This document shows, in pieces, positions 24,715-32,941 of a DNA stretch of 61,906 nucleotides. This stretch comes from JALYOC01 sp036675345. GTDB taxonomy: Bacteria; Myxococcota; Myxococcia; Myxococcales; Myxococcaceae. The first letter of the stretch is position 1. The number at the start of each line of letters is the position of its first letter. The notes beneath the pieces were generated by a model that worked only from the letters and a program-made list of their open reading frames with translations, searched no databases and was not told where the DNA came from. The stretch covers positions 1 to 61,906 of the forward strand of contig JAKFFE010000038.1 in assembly GCA_036675345.1 (NCBI GenBank), given 5' to 3'. The position numbers and the translations under genes are program-made.

Positions 24715-25272
24715 ATGGCGACGACGTACAAAACCGGTGGCGAGGTCGACGCGTTCTGTAACAAGTGCAAGCTGGCGCTCGCGCACACCATCCTGGCCAT
24801 GGTCGGACCGAAGATCGTCCGCGTGCGCTGCAACACCTGCATGGGCGAACACATGTTCCGCGGCGCCCAGGCCACCACCACCGCCAGCAAGCCGGCGGTG
24901 GCCCGTACCCGGGTGACCAAGGACCCGGAGTCCTCCCCCAAGCGGGTGATGGGCTTCGAGGAGCAGCTGGCCAGCAAGGACGTGGGGGCGGCCCGCCCCT
25001 ACAGCATCAAGACCACCTACAAGGCCGACGACCTGATCCACCACCCCACCTTCGGGCTGGGGATCGTCACCGCGGTCCGGTTCGACAAGGTGGAGGTGAA
25101 CTTCAAGATGTCCCAGAAGACGCTGATCCACGGCCGCGGCGACGCGCCGGCGGAGAAGCCGCAGTTCTCGCATTCCCGCCTCGGCGCCGCCGGGCCGGCG
25201 GACAAGCCGTACGTGGAGGGCGCGGAGCAACCGTCCGCTCCCGCCGCGGACGAGTCCAACGCCGCGGAGTGA
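24715..25272 (+). CDS. Zinc-ribbon protein with H-FGxG (Tudor/CarD-like) C-terminal domain
   Basis: A 185-residue cytoplasmic protein. Four cysteines as two CxxC pairs (Cys15/18 in FCNKCK and Cys39/42 in CNTCMG) suggest a small zinc ribbon. After a basic linker, residues about 105-130 carry LIHHPTFGLGIVTAVRFDKVEVNF, the HxxFGxG pattern with following beta strands that occurs in the RNA-polymerase-interacting tails of CarD- and UvrD/PcrA-type proteins. That suggests, without proof, a transcription- or repair-linked adaptor. The tail is Ala/Pro/Glu-rich. It is the first gene of a four-gene operon and its TGA overlaps the next ATG. Confidence 0.75.
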   Translation: MATTYKTGGEVDAFCNKCKLALAHTILAMVGPKIVRVRCNTCMGEHMFRGAQATTTASKPAVARTRVTKDPESSPKRVMGFEEQLASKDVGAARPYSIKTTYKADDLIHHPTFGLGIVTAVRFDKVEVNFKMSQKTLIHGRGDAPAEKPQFSHSRLGAAGPADKPYVEGAEQPSAPAADESNAAE

Positions 25273-26693
25273 TGCCCGGGAGCGGCCCGGTCCCGCTCTC
25301 TTGGAAGTTGCCGTCCCGGCGGGTGCGGGTTCAAGTACCCGCCGTGTGGCGCCCCCTCCCGCTGGTCCTGCTGCTGTGGTCCGCCTCTCCCGCCCTGGGA
25401 GCTCCCCCGACGATCTCGGTGGAGCCCGCCCAGGTGGTGCTGGGAGAGACCGGCGCGGTCACCGTCCGGGTGGGCGCAGTGGCCCCCGGGGCGCGGCTGG
25501 CGTTCGCCGCCTCCTTCGGTGAACTGAAGGAGGAGTCCACCTCCGGGACCGAACGGCGGTTCCGCTGGACCCCGCCCGAGTCCCGCATCCCGGCGATTGC
25601 CCTGCTGCTGTTCTGGACCGGGGGCGAGGAGGGGCCGCCGGACGTGGGCGTGGTCCGGCTGCCGTTGATCGGCCGGACCGACCTGGAGGTGGCCACCGAG
25701 GCCGGCGCCGAGGTGCGGGTGCAGGTGGGCCCGCGGACCTTCGGCCCGGTGCGAGCCGATCCCCAGGGCAAGGCGGTGGTGCCGATCCAGGTCCCTCCCG
25801 GGGTGTTCGATGTGCGGGTGCTGGGCCAGGGCGCGGGCAAGGCCACCGAGGTGTCGATCCCGCTGGGAGTCCCCGAGTACAACCCGCTGTTCGCGATCAT
25901 CGGTCCGGATCCCCTGTATGTGAAGGGGCTCGGCTGGCTGTGGGTGTTCGACGCCTCGGACTTCTACACCGACAAGCTGCTGCTCTCGGTGCGGGGAGGG
26001 GATGCCCGGCTGGTGGAAACCAACAAGCGCGGCACCCTGTTCGAGCTCACCCCCGCCCCCCGCTCGCGACAGCTGACCGCGGTGGCCACCGCCAAGGATT
26101 CGGAGGCCCGCGCCGAGGTCTCGGTGGAGCTGGTCCGGGAGCGGCCCCTGCCGCCGGAGGAGTCCTCCCCCTCCCCCAATGAGCCCCGGCCGTTCGTTCC
26201 CTCGGTGGTCCCGGCGATCTTCTTCGGTGGCTTCTTCGGCGGGGGCGCCAACCTGGGGTTGGGGGGCGGCCTCTCCGCGGCGCTGCGGCTGGCCGGCCCG
26301 GTGAGCGTGGAGGGGGAGATTGGCCTTCGCCGCGCTTCGATGAGCACCCCGGTCCCGGAGCTGGGCGAGCTGCACTCCGGGATCATCAGCGTGCCGATCC
26401 TGCTGGGGCTTCGGGCCCGCCTGCTCAGTGCCGGGCCCTGGTCGGTGGACGTGCGGGGCGGAGGGGGCGCGCTGCCCTTCATCCATTCGGTGGGCAGCAC
26501 CTTCCAGTCCACCGCCACCGAGACCGGGGTGGGCTGGGAAGGCTATGGCGGGGTGGAGCTGTCCCATGATCTGGGACCGCTGGAGATCTTCCTGGAGGGC
26601 CGCGGGTCCTACAGCCCGATCCAGACCCCGCATCTCAACGCCCACCTGGGCGGGCTGATGCTGTCGGTGGGCGCGCGGAGGGGAACACCATGA
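25272..26693 (+). CDS. Exported protein with Ig-like N-terminal and beta-barrel-like C-terminal regions
   Basis: 473 residues. An arginine-containing N-terminus followed by a hydrophobic stretch (RPLPLVLLLWSASPALGA) looks like a signal peptide. Residues about 40-300 are beta-rich, Ig-like segments (SVEPAQVVLGETGAVTVRVG). After a Pro-rich linker (PPEESSPSPNEPRPF), the last 170 residues show glycine-rich alternating strands (FFGGGANLGLGGGLSAALRL; GYGGVELSHDLGPLEIFLEGRG) ending in hydrophobic LMLSVGA, compatible with a small outer-membrane barrel. No named family was recognised. Overlaps both neighbours by 1-4 bases. Confidence 0.7.
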   Translation: MPGSGPVPLSWKLPSRRVRVQVPAVWRPLPLVLLLWSASPALGAPPTISVEPAQVVLGETGAVTVRVGAVAPGARLAFAASFGELKEESTSGTERRFRWTPPESRIPAIALLLFWTGGEEGPPDVGVVRLPLIGRTDLEVATEAGAEVRVQVGPRTFGPVRADPQGKAVVPIQVPPGVFDVRVLGQGAGKATEVSIPLGVPEYNPLFAIIGPDPLYVKGLGWLWVFDASDFYTDKLLLSVRGGDARLVETNKRGTLFELTPAPRSRQLTAVATAKDSEARAEVSVELVRERPLPPEESSPSPNEPRPFVPSVVPAIFFGGFFGGGANLGLGGGLSAALRLAGPVSVEGEIGLRRASMSTPVPELGELHSGIISVPILLGLRARLLSAGPWSVDVRGGGGALPFIHSVGSTFQSTATETGVGWEGYGGVELSHDLGPLEIFLEGRGSYSPIQTPHLNAHLGGLMLSVGARRGTP

Positions 26694-27352
26694 GGCGGGC
26701 GGTGCTGGGTTGGGTGGCGCTGGCCGGGATCGGCTGTGGATCCCAGCTGGCGGACCCGCGGGTGCTGGGGGTGACCCCTGAGACCATGCTGGCCAGCGAG
26801 GCCCGGGAGGTGGTGGTCCGGCTGGAGGGGGTCCTCCCCTTCACGGTGGACTACGACCAGGGGCAGGCGTCGGCGGATCGTCAGACCACCCTGCGGATCG
26901 GCGGCAGGGAGTTCGTCACCTCCGGCTATCGGGAGGATGGGACGATCCAGGCGTTCATCCCCTCGGTCCTGCCGGTGGGAGCTCACGATGTCACCGTGCG
27001 CCTGGGCGACCAGCGTTCGGCCACCGCACCCGCCGCCTTCAGCGTGGGGCCGGGCAACTGGCCGGATGGCTACCAGTTCGAGGGCACCATCGCCGATCAG
27101 GTGATGGACCAGCCCTTCGCGGTGACCCTCCGGGCGCTGGAGGGAGGCCTGCCCTTCCCCGCCTTCTTCGGCACGGTGACCCTCACCGCCAACCGACCGG
27201 AGTTCGCGGCGGTGATCACCCAGCCGTTCGATGCCGGGCTGGTCACCGAGCGGACCGTGACCATCCCCTTCACCGGTGCGGTGTCCCTGACCGTGACTGA
27301 CACCAACGGCACCAGCGCCACCTCCAACACCTTCCTCGTCCGCGCGCCGTGA
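26690..27352 (+). CDS. Putative lipoprotein with IPT/TIG-like folds
   Basis: 220 residues: MRRAVLGWVALAGIGC carries a lipobox ending at Cys16. The first domain (VLGVTPETMLASEAREVVVRLEG, ending SVGPGN) has the pattern of IPT/TIG Ig-like repeats, and a second similar beta segment follows. Together with the preceding exported protein it probably forms an envelope-associated pair. ATG 26690 overlaps the upstream stop; its own TGA overlaps the transporter GTG. Confidence 0.7.
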   Translation: MRRAVLGWVALAGIGCGSQLADPRVLGVTPETMLASEAREVVVRLEGVLPFTVDYDQGQASADRQTTLRIGGREFVTSGYREDGTIQAFIPSVLPVGAHDVTVRLGDQRSATAPAAFSVGPGNWPDGYQFEGTIADQVMDQPFAVTLRALEGGLPFPAFFGTVTLTANRPEFAAVITQPFDAGLVTERTVTIPFTGAVSLTVTDTNGTSATSNTFLVRAP

Positions 27353-28113
27353 AGCACCGGCTGCTGCTGCTGGCCGCCGCGGTGGTGTGGTCCACCGGGG
27401 GCGCGGCGATCAAGGCCACCGGGCTGACCAGCTGGCAGATCGCCTCCGGGCGATCGTTGATCGCCGCCCTGTTCGTGGGCTTGCTGTTCGCCTCCTCCCG
27501 CCGCCGGCTCACCCTGCCCTTGCTAGGGGTGGGCGTGGCCTACGCGGGGACGGTGGTGCTGTTCGTGCTCGCCAACAAGCTGGGCACCTCCGCCAACGCC
27601 ATCTTCCTGCAGGACACCGCGCCGCTGTACGTGTTGCTGCTCAGCCCGCTGCTGCTCCATGAACGCCCCACCCGCGGCGAGCTGCTGGCCACGCCGCTGT
27701 TCGTGCTGGGGCTGGCGCTGTTCTTCTTCGACGAGCTGGCGCCCGGGCAGCTGCTGGCCAATGGACTGGCGCTGGGCTCGGGGGTGTTCTTCGCCACCCT
27801 GGTCCTGGGACTGCGCAAGCTGGGGGACGTGGGCCTGGCGGCGGTGCTGTGGGGCAACGCCCTGGCGGGGCTGGGCACCCTGCCCCTGGCGCTGAGCGGA
27901 CCGGCGCCGCTGGCGTGGGACTGGGCGATCCTGGTCTACCTGGGGGTGGTGCAACTGGGTCTGGGCTACGCCTTCTTCAGCTTCGGGGTGCGCAAGGTCC
28001 CGGCGATCGAGGCCTCGCTGTTGATCCTGATTGAACCGGTGCTCAACCCGGTGTGGGCCTTCCTGGTGGCCGGCGAGCGCCCGGGTCCGTGGGCGCTGAG
28101 CGGCGGGGGCTGA
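27349..28113 (+). CDS. EamA/DMT-family transporter, truncated by a frameshift near its end
   Basis: Inner-membrane drug/metabolite transporter with two EamA halves; nine helices are visible in 254 residues. The N-terminal AAAVVWSTGGAAIKATGLTSWQIASGRSLIAALFV and mid-protein VLFVLANKLGTSANAIFLQDTAPLYV are typical. It ends abruptly at ...GPWALSGGG, where the tenth helix should begin. In the next frame LILLGTAWITLQPWLRARA continues to a stop at 28188-28190, exactly the missing helix. One extra G in the GGGGG run at about 28105-28109 restores the full frame. So it is a recent frameshift or a homopolymer sequencing error. GTG 27349 overlaps the lipoprotein stop. Confidence 0.82.
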   Translation: MKHRLLLLAAAVVWSTGGAAIKATGLTSWQIASGRSLIAALFVGLLFASSRRRLTLPLLGVGVAYAGTVVLFVLANKLGTSANAIFLQDTAPLYVLLLSPLLLHERPTRGELLATPLFVLGLALFFFDELAPGQLLANGLALGSGVFFATLVLGLRKLGDVGLAAVLWGNALAGLGTLPLALSGPAPLAWDWAILVYLGVVQLGLGYAFFSFGVRKVPAIEASLLILIEPVLNPVWAFLVAGERPGPWALSGGG

Positions 28114-28165
28114 TCCTGCTGGGGACCGCTTGGATCACCCTGCAGCCGTGGCTGCGAGCGCGGGC

Positions 28166-28384
28166 TCAGGCCTCCGCGGACGGCGGGTAGCTCAGCTCGT
28201 ACTTGCCACTGCGGCCGGGGGCGATCTCCGGCGAGGAGAGGTATTCGCAGCGCAGACACAGCGCCCGGGCGGTCCAGGTGGTGATGCGCAGCTGCACCGG
28301 ACCATCGCAGCAGGGGCACCCGTCCGAAATGGTGAGCTCCAGTCGGTCCTGCGGGGCGGCGGTTTCGGTTTCGGCGGGAGACAT
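28166..28384 (-). CDS. Small zinc-ribbon-like protein
   Basis: 72 residues with two cysteine pairs (CPCC near residue 23-26 and CLRC near 43-46), suggesting a single zinc site. It has no signal peptide. Its sequence (LELTISDGCPCCDGPVQLRITTW) has coding-like composition for this genome, and it follows the pseudouridine synthase by 39 bases on the same strand. Its 3' end overlaps the frame-restored tail of the convergent transporter. Function unknown. Confidence 0.6.
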   Translation of the reverse strand: MSPAETETAAPQDRLELTISDGCPCCDGPVQLRITTWTARALCLRCEYLSSPEIAPGRSGKYELSYPPSAEA

Positions 28385-28423
28385 GATCTAGAACTAACCA
28401 CTTTGCCTCCCCGGGCAATGGGA

Positions 28424-29122
28424 TCAGCGGGGGGCGCCGCGCAACACCTCGACTGCACGGGTCAGATCGTCTGGGAGCGGGGCCACGATCTCGGCTGCCG
28501 GCACTGCTTGAAGCGCAGGCACGCTCAGTCGGTGGGCGTGAAGCGGGGTCCGCGCGAGCACGATCTCCTCCCCCACTCCACCCAGCTCCGCGGCGGTCAT
28601 CGGCTGCTTGCGGCCGTATTGCGGATCCACCAGCAGCGGATGTCCGGCGGAGCGGAGATGGACCCGGATCTGGTGGGTGCGTCCGGTCAACGGCTGCGCC
28701 TCCACCAGGGTGGCGCGGGCGAACCGCTCCACCGGGAGGAACAGGGTTCGCGACGGCTTGCCCTCCTCGCCGGGGTGGACCGGGCGCATCTTCCCCTTGC
28801 GGGCCGGCGCCAGCGCCACCTGGATGTCCAGGGGCTGGTCCAGCGTCCCCTCCACCAGGGCCAGATAAGACTTCTGGATCTGCCCGGCCTCGAACGCCAT
28901 CGACAGCGACCGGTGCGCCTCGGCGGTCAGCGCGAAGGCCAACGCCCCGCTGGTGTCGCGATCCAGCCGGTGGACCACCCACACCTCCCGGCCCAGTTGC
29001 TGGGCCAGCAGCTGACGGGCGCAGGGCCCCGCCTCCTGATCCCGGCCGGGGATCACCAGCAGCCCGGCCGGCTTGGCCACCACCACCCAGTCCCGGGCCT
29101 GGTGCAGCAGCGGCAGCGTCAT
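28424..29122 (-). CDS. RluA-family pseudouridine synthase
   Basis: Isomerises uridine to pseudouridine in RNA. The signature HRLDRDTSG has the catalytic Asp at residue 54; KPAGLLVIPG, GRTHQIRVHL and HPLLVDPQYG are family blocks. At 232 residues it has only the catalytic domain and no S4 domain, like RluA or TruC-type enzymes; target rRNA or tRNA position is not predictable. ATG 29122 overlaps the stop of the M16 gene upstream; the longer open frame is a shadow. Confidence 0.9.
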   Translation of the reverse strand: MTLPLLHQARDWVVVAKPAGLLVIPGRDQEAGPCARQLLAQQLGREVWVVHRLDRDTSGALAFALTAEAHRSLSMAFEAGQIQKSYLALVEGTLDQPLDIQVALAPARKGKMRPVHPGEEGKPSRTLFLPVERFARATLVEAQPLTGRTHQIRVHLRSAGHPLLVDPQYGRKQPMTAAELGGVGEEIVLARTPLHAHRLSVPALQAVPAAEIVAPLPDDLTRAVEVLRGAPR

Positions 29123-30531
29123 CCCAGGTCGGAGACCTTCTTGACGGTGATCGGCAACAGCCCGCGCAGCAGGGGCGCGACCTCGTCCGCCTTGCCCACC
29201 ACCACGATCGCCGGCGGGTCCGCCAGCAGGTGTTCCTTGGCCGCGGCGCCGGCCTGGGCGCGGGTGACCGCCTGCACCTTGTCCCGGTAGGTCTGGACCC
29301 AATCCGCAGGCAGCCCGGAGAGGCGGATGTCGGCGATCCCGGCGGCGATCGATTCGTTGGTCTCCAGCCGCAAGGGGTAGAGGCCGCACAGGTAGGTCTG
29401 GGCCTTGTCCAGCTCCTGGGCGGTGATCCCCTTGGCGCGCAGCTTTTCCACCTCCGCCAGCGCCACGTCGATGATCTCCCGGGTGCTGGAGGTCTTGGTG
29501 AAGGTGTCCACCCCGAAGGCGGCCCCGCCGCGCTGCGGACCGACGTAGCTGTTCACCCCGTAGGAGAGGCCGCGGTTGACGCGGATCTCGTTCACCAGCC
29601 GGGAGGTGAACCCGGCGCCCAGCACGCAGTTGGCCACCACCGCCGCGTGGTAGTCGGGGTGGGACCGCAGCAGGGTCATCGCGCCGATCCGCACCTGGGA
29701 CTGCGTCTGGTCCGGCTTGTCCACCAGCACCAGCTGCCCGGAGAGCGCGGCCTTGGTCCGGGGCGCGGGGCTGGCCACCGAGTCCGGTCCGCCCTTCCAA
29801 TCGGCGAACGCCTTCTCCGCCGCCTGGTGGACCGCCTCTGGCTCCACGTCCCCCACCACCACCAGCAGGGCGATCTTCGGCCCCAGGTGATCCCGGTGGA
29901 AGGCCACCAGATCCTCGCGCTGGAACCTGGCGACGGTAGCGGTGGTGCCCGCCAGCTCGTGGCCGTAGGGGTGATCGCCCCACAGCGCGTGCATCAGCGC
30001 CCGCTCGGCCACCGCGCCCGGATCGTCCAGATCATTGGCGATCCGCGCCAGGGTGCGCTCGCGGGCGGAGACCACCTCCGACTCCTCGAAGGTGGGGGCG
30101 CTGACCAGCTTGCCCAGCACCTCCAGCATCTCCGGGATGTAGGCGGAAGGGGTGGAGATGTTCAGCTCGATCTGGTCCTCGCTGGAGCCGACGTCCAGGC
30201 TGCCGCCCACGAACTCCACCGCCTCGTTGATCGCGTCCGCGTCCATCCCCACCACCCCACGGCGCAGCAGCCGGGCGGTGAAGTCCGCCAGCCCCGCCTG
30301 GGTGGCCGGCTCCACCGAGCTGCCGCCGGGGATCACCAGCCGGATCGCCGCCATCGGGATCGGACCCCGGGGGGCGACGATCACGCTCAGCCCGGAGCGG
30401 GTCTTCAGCTCGTGCTGGACCGGCAGATGGAACGGCCGCATCGGCGGACGCTGCGGCTTCACTGCCTTGGCCACCTTCTTCGCAGCCTTCTTCGCCACCG
30501 TCTTCAGCTTCGCCTTCGCCTTCGCCTTCAC
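29119..30531 (-). CDS. M16-family peptidase homologue lacking the zinc site (partner subunit)
   Basis: 470 residues with the duplicated M16 fold. A Lys/Ala-rich N-terminal tail (about 25 residues) precedes the first domain. Where active members have HxxEH, this one has GLADFTARLLRR, so it cannot bind zinc. It keeps the substrate-grasping Arg/Tyr region (GAGFTSRLVNEIRVNRGLSYGV) in the second half. This is the classic arrangement of M16B heterodimers, where the inactive subunit completes the active site of the adjacent active one. It overlaps the active gene by four bases. No signal peptide is visible. Confidence 0.88.
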   Translation of the reverse strand: MKAKAKAKLKTVAKKAAKKVAKAVKPQRPPMRPFHLPVQHELKTRSGLSVIVAPRGPIPMAAIRLVIPGGSSVEPATQAGLADFTARLLRRGVVGMDADAINEAVEFVGGSLDVGSSEDQIELNISTPSAYIPEMLEVLGKLVSAPTFEESEVVSARERTLARIANDLDDPGAVAERALMHALWGDHPYGHELAGTTATVARFQREDLVAFHRDHLGPKIALLVVVGDVEPEAVHQAAEKAFADWKGGPDSVASPAPRTKAALSGQLVLVDKPDQTQSQVRIGAMTLLRSHPDYHAAVVANCVLGAGFTSRLVNEIRVNRGLSYGVNSYVGPQRGGAAFGVDTFTKTSSTREIIDVALAEVEKLRAKGITAQELDKAQTYLCGLYPLRLETNESIAAGIADIRLSGLPADWVQTYRDKVQAVTRAQAGAAAKEHLLADPPAIVVVGKADEVAPLLRGLLPITVKKVSDLG

Positions 30532-31829
30532 GCCGCCACCTCCGTCCCGGCCGCGTCATCTACCGGGAGGGGCTCCAGGGTCACCACCGAGCGGCGATCC
30601 GGATGGAAGTACTTCTTGGCCAGCGCCTGGACGTGCTCGGGGGTGATGTTCTCGTACTTGGCCGGCAGCCGCTCCGCCTCGCGCCAGTCGCCCAGCAGCG
30701 CCTCGTAGTTCCCCAGCGCGTGGGCCCGGCCGCCGTTGGTGGCCAGCTCCCGGAACAGGTGGGCGCGGATCATGTTCTTGGCCTTCTCCACCTCCGCCTG
30801 CAGCGGCGGCTTCTGGGAGATCCGCTCCAGCTCCGCGTACAGCGCGGCCTCCGCCTTCTTCGGGTCCGCGCCCGGCTCCAGCTCCAGGTACAGCCAGAGG
30901 ATCCCCGGGTCCTTGCGCCAGGACCAGTCGAAGCCCACCCCCACCGCCACCTTCTGCTTGTAGACCAGCTCGCGGGTGAGCCGGTTCCCCTCGCCGGCGG
31001 AGAGCACGTACTGCAGCACGTCCAGCACGAAGGTGTCCTGGTGCCGGGCCTCGGGGCCGCGGTAGGCCAGCATCACCGCCGGGGCCTGGGCCGGGTGGCG
31101 GACCACCGCGCGGCGCTCGCCCTTCTGCTCCGGCTCGGAGTTGGGGACCACCGGAGCCGGGGGACCCTTCTTGATCTTCCCGTAGAAGCGCTTCACCAGC
31201 GCCAGGGTCTCCTTGACGTCGATGTCGCCGGAGATCCAGAGGGTGGCGTTGTTGGGCGCGTAGTAGGTGCGGAAGAACTCCCGGCACTCCTCACGGGTGA
31301 TCCGCTTCACGTCGTCCTGCCAGCCGATGATCGGCCAGTGGTACGGATGGGCCTTGAACACCAGGGCGTTGAGCTCCTCGTCCATCATCCCGGTGATGTC
31401 GTTGTCCACCCGGACCCGGCGCTCCTCCAGGACCACCTCCCGCTCGCTGGTGAGCAGCTTGGGGGCGATGGCCAGCGACTCCATCCGGTCCGACTCCAGG
31501 TCCAGGACCTTCTCCAGGGCCTCGGGGGCGAACTCGTCGTAATAGACGGTGAGATCGGTGGAGGTGTAGGCGTTGGAGCGCCCGCCGTGCGACTCCAGCA
31601 CGTGGTCGAACTCCTTGGGGCCATAGCGCTTGGCGCCGTTGAACATCATGTGTTCGAACAGGTGCGCGATCCCGGTGATCCCCGGGCGCTCGTTGCGCGA
31701 GCCGACGTGGAAGAAGGTGTAGAGGCTGACCACCGGGACGGACGGATTCGGAACCAGGCGGATCTTCAGCCCGTTGGAGAGGGTGGACTCGTGAACCTGG
31801 TACAGCGGCTTCGACTTCGCCTTGGCCAT
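30528..31829 (-). CDS. M16-family zinc metallopeptidase (active subunit)
   Basis: 433 residues. Inverted zinc motif HLFEH (His56, Glu59, His60) and the third ligand about 76 residues on in EVVLEERRVR; N-terminal STLSNGLKIRLVPNPSVPVVSLYTFFHVGSR is typical of the M16B/processing-peptidase group. It probably pairs with the next gene product. Start ATG 31829 has AGAGG immediately upstream; the long frame running back into the hydrolase is a shadow. Lacks an obvious signal peptide, so it may be cytoplasmic, although relatives in Gram-negative bacteria can be exported. Confidence 0.93.
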   Translation of the reverse strand: MAKAKSKPLYQVHESTLSNGLKIRLVPNPSVPVVSLYTFFHVGSRNERPGITGIAHLFEHMMFNGAKRYGPKEFDHVLESHGGRSNAYTSTDLTVYYDEFAPEALEKVLDLESDRMESLAIAPKLLTSEREVVLEERRVRVDNDITGMMDEELNALVFKAHPYHWPIIGWQDDVKRITREECREFFRTYYAPNNATLWISGDIDVKETLALVKRFYGKIKKGPPAPVVPNSEPEQKGERRAVVRHPAQAPAVMLAYRGPEARHQDTFVLDVLQYVLSAGEGNRLTRELVYKQKVAVGVGFDWSWRKDPGILWLYLELEPGADPKKAEAALYAELERISQKPPLQAEVEKAKNMIRAHLFRELATNGGRAHALGNYEALLGDWREAERLPAKYENITPEHVQALAKKYFHPDRRSVVTLEPLPVDDAAGTEVAA

Positions 31830-31879
31830 TCCTCTTGTCTGCCGGTCGGGTCCGGCGGGAACAAGGGAAAAGTGGCCGG

Positions 31880-32941
31880 CTAACCCCCGGGGTGACGGTC
31901 CAGGAACGACAGCAACTGGGGCCAGACCTCGGAGGCTGCCCGGTCGCCCAGCACCAGGTCCATGTGGCCGTAGTCCGCCTGGGCTCCGGATTCGACCCCG
32001 ATCAGCAGCCACTCCTTGGGCCCGCCCAGCTGCCGGTACCCGGCGTAGACCGAAGGGGCCACCCCCAGCCGGTCCAGCTTCCCGGCGATCACCAGCACCG
32101 GCTGCGTGACCTTGGCCAGGTCCCGGCCGAAGTCCACCGTCCCATCCCCGCTGGAGAAGCGGCCGTCGCGCACCATCCGCCCCAGCTGGCGGGCCACCCC
32201 GGCGGAGACATCCGCGGTGCCGGTGGCCAGCATCCGCCGCCAGGTCTCCTGGGAGGTGTTCTCCGGGTTGTACATCAGCCCCTCCAGGGGGGTCAGCTCC
32301 ATCACCTTGCTCATCGGCACCACCAGCAACGGAGGAGTGGCGGCGGGGAGGATCCAGGTGGCGTTGATCGCAAACGCGGCCACCGACAGCACCGCGTCGT
32401 AGGGGCCGCCCCAGTCCAGCCGCACCGGGGATCCCATCACCACCGCGGCGTTCACCCCCTGCCCTCCCTGGGAGAGGTACGCGTAGCCCACCATCCCGCC
32501 CATGCTGTGGCCCACGAAGTCCACCGCGTCCGCGCCGGAGATCTCGCGCACCTTGGCGATGGCGGCGGGGAGATCCAGCCGCCAGAAGGCGTCCAGGTCG
32601 TAGCCCCCCGGGCGCCCGGCCGCGACGTCCGCCCGATCCGAGTCTCCGGTGCCCCGGAGCGAGACCGTCCACGCCTCCCGCCCGTGCGCCGCCAGCCACT
32701 GGGCCAGCGAGTGTTCGGGATCCAGATCCATGTTCCGCCCGTTGGCGGAGATCCCGTGGCACAGCAGCACCGGCCGGCCGCCCCGCAGCCCCTTGGGATC
32801 GGGCCGGTAGCGGACCAGGGCCAGCTCCCAGCCGTCGGAGGTCCGGGCCCGGTGGTGCTGGGCGTCCCGAGAGATCGGCTCCAGGTACCGGGAGGGCGCG
32901 CAGGCCAGCAGCACCGCCAGCCCCAGCCACCCGCCCCTCAT
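31880..32941 (-). CDS. Alpha/beta-hydrolase lipoprotein (active-site intact)
   Basis: 353 residues. Signal and lipobox MRGGWLGLAVLLAC with Cys14. The nucleophile elbow GHSMGG places Ser146; oxyanion-side HGISANGRN and the C-terminal YGHMDLVLGD (catalytic His) are seen. Resembles lipase/esterase-like polyhydroxyalkanoate- or lipid-processing hydrolases; substrate unknown. It overlaps the upstream homologue by four bases. Confidence 0.87.
   Translation of the reverse strand: MRGGWLGLAVLLACAPSRYLEPISRDAQHHRARTSDGWELALVRYRPDPKGLRGGRPVLLCHGISANGRNMDLDPEHSLAQWLAAHGREAWTVSLRGTGDSDRADVAAGRPGGYDLDAFWRLDLPAAIAKVREISGADAVDFVGHSMGGMVGYAYLSQGGQGVNAAVVMGSPVRLDWGGPYDAVLSVAAFAINATWILPAATPPLLVVPMSKVMELTPLEGLMYNPENTSQETWRRMLATGTADVSAGVARQLGRMVRDGRFSSGDGTVDFGRDLAKVTQPVLVIAGKLDRLGVAPSVYAGYRQLGGPKEWLLIGVESGAQADYGHMDLVLGDRAASEVWPQLLSFLDRHPGG

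Noticed and set aside
24765..25271. N-terminal extension of the exported protein into the zinc-ribbon gene
   Set aside because: The extension is a shifted reading of the zinc-ribbon gene; the TGATG junction at 25270 fits a new start.
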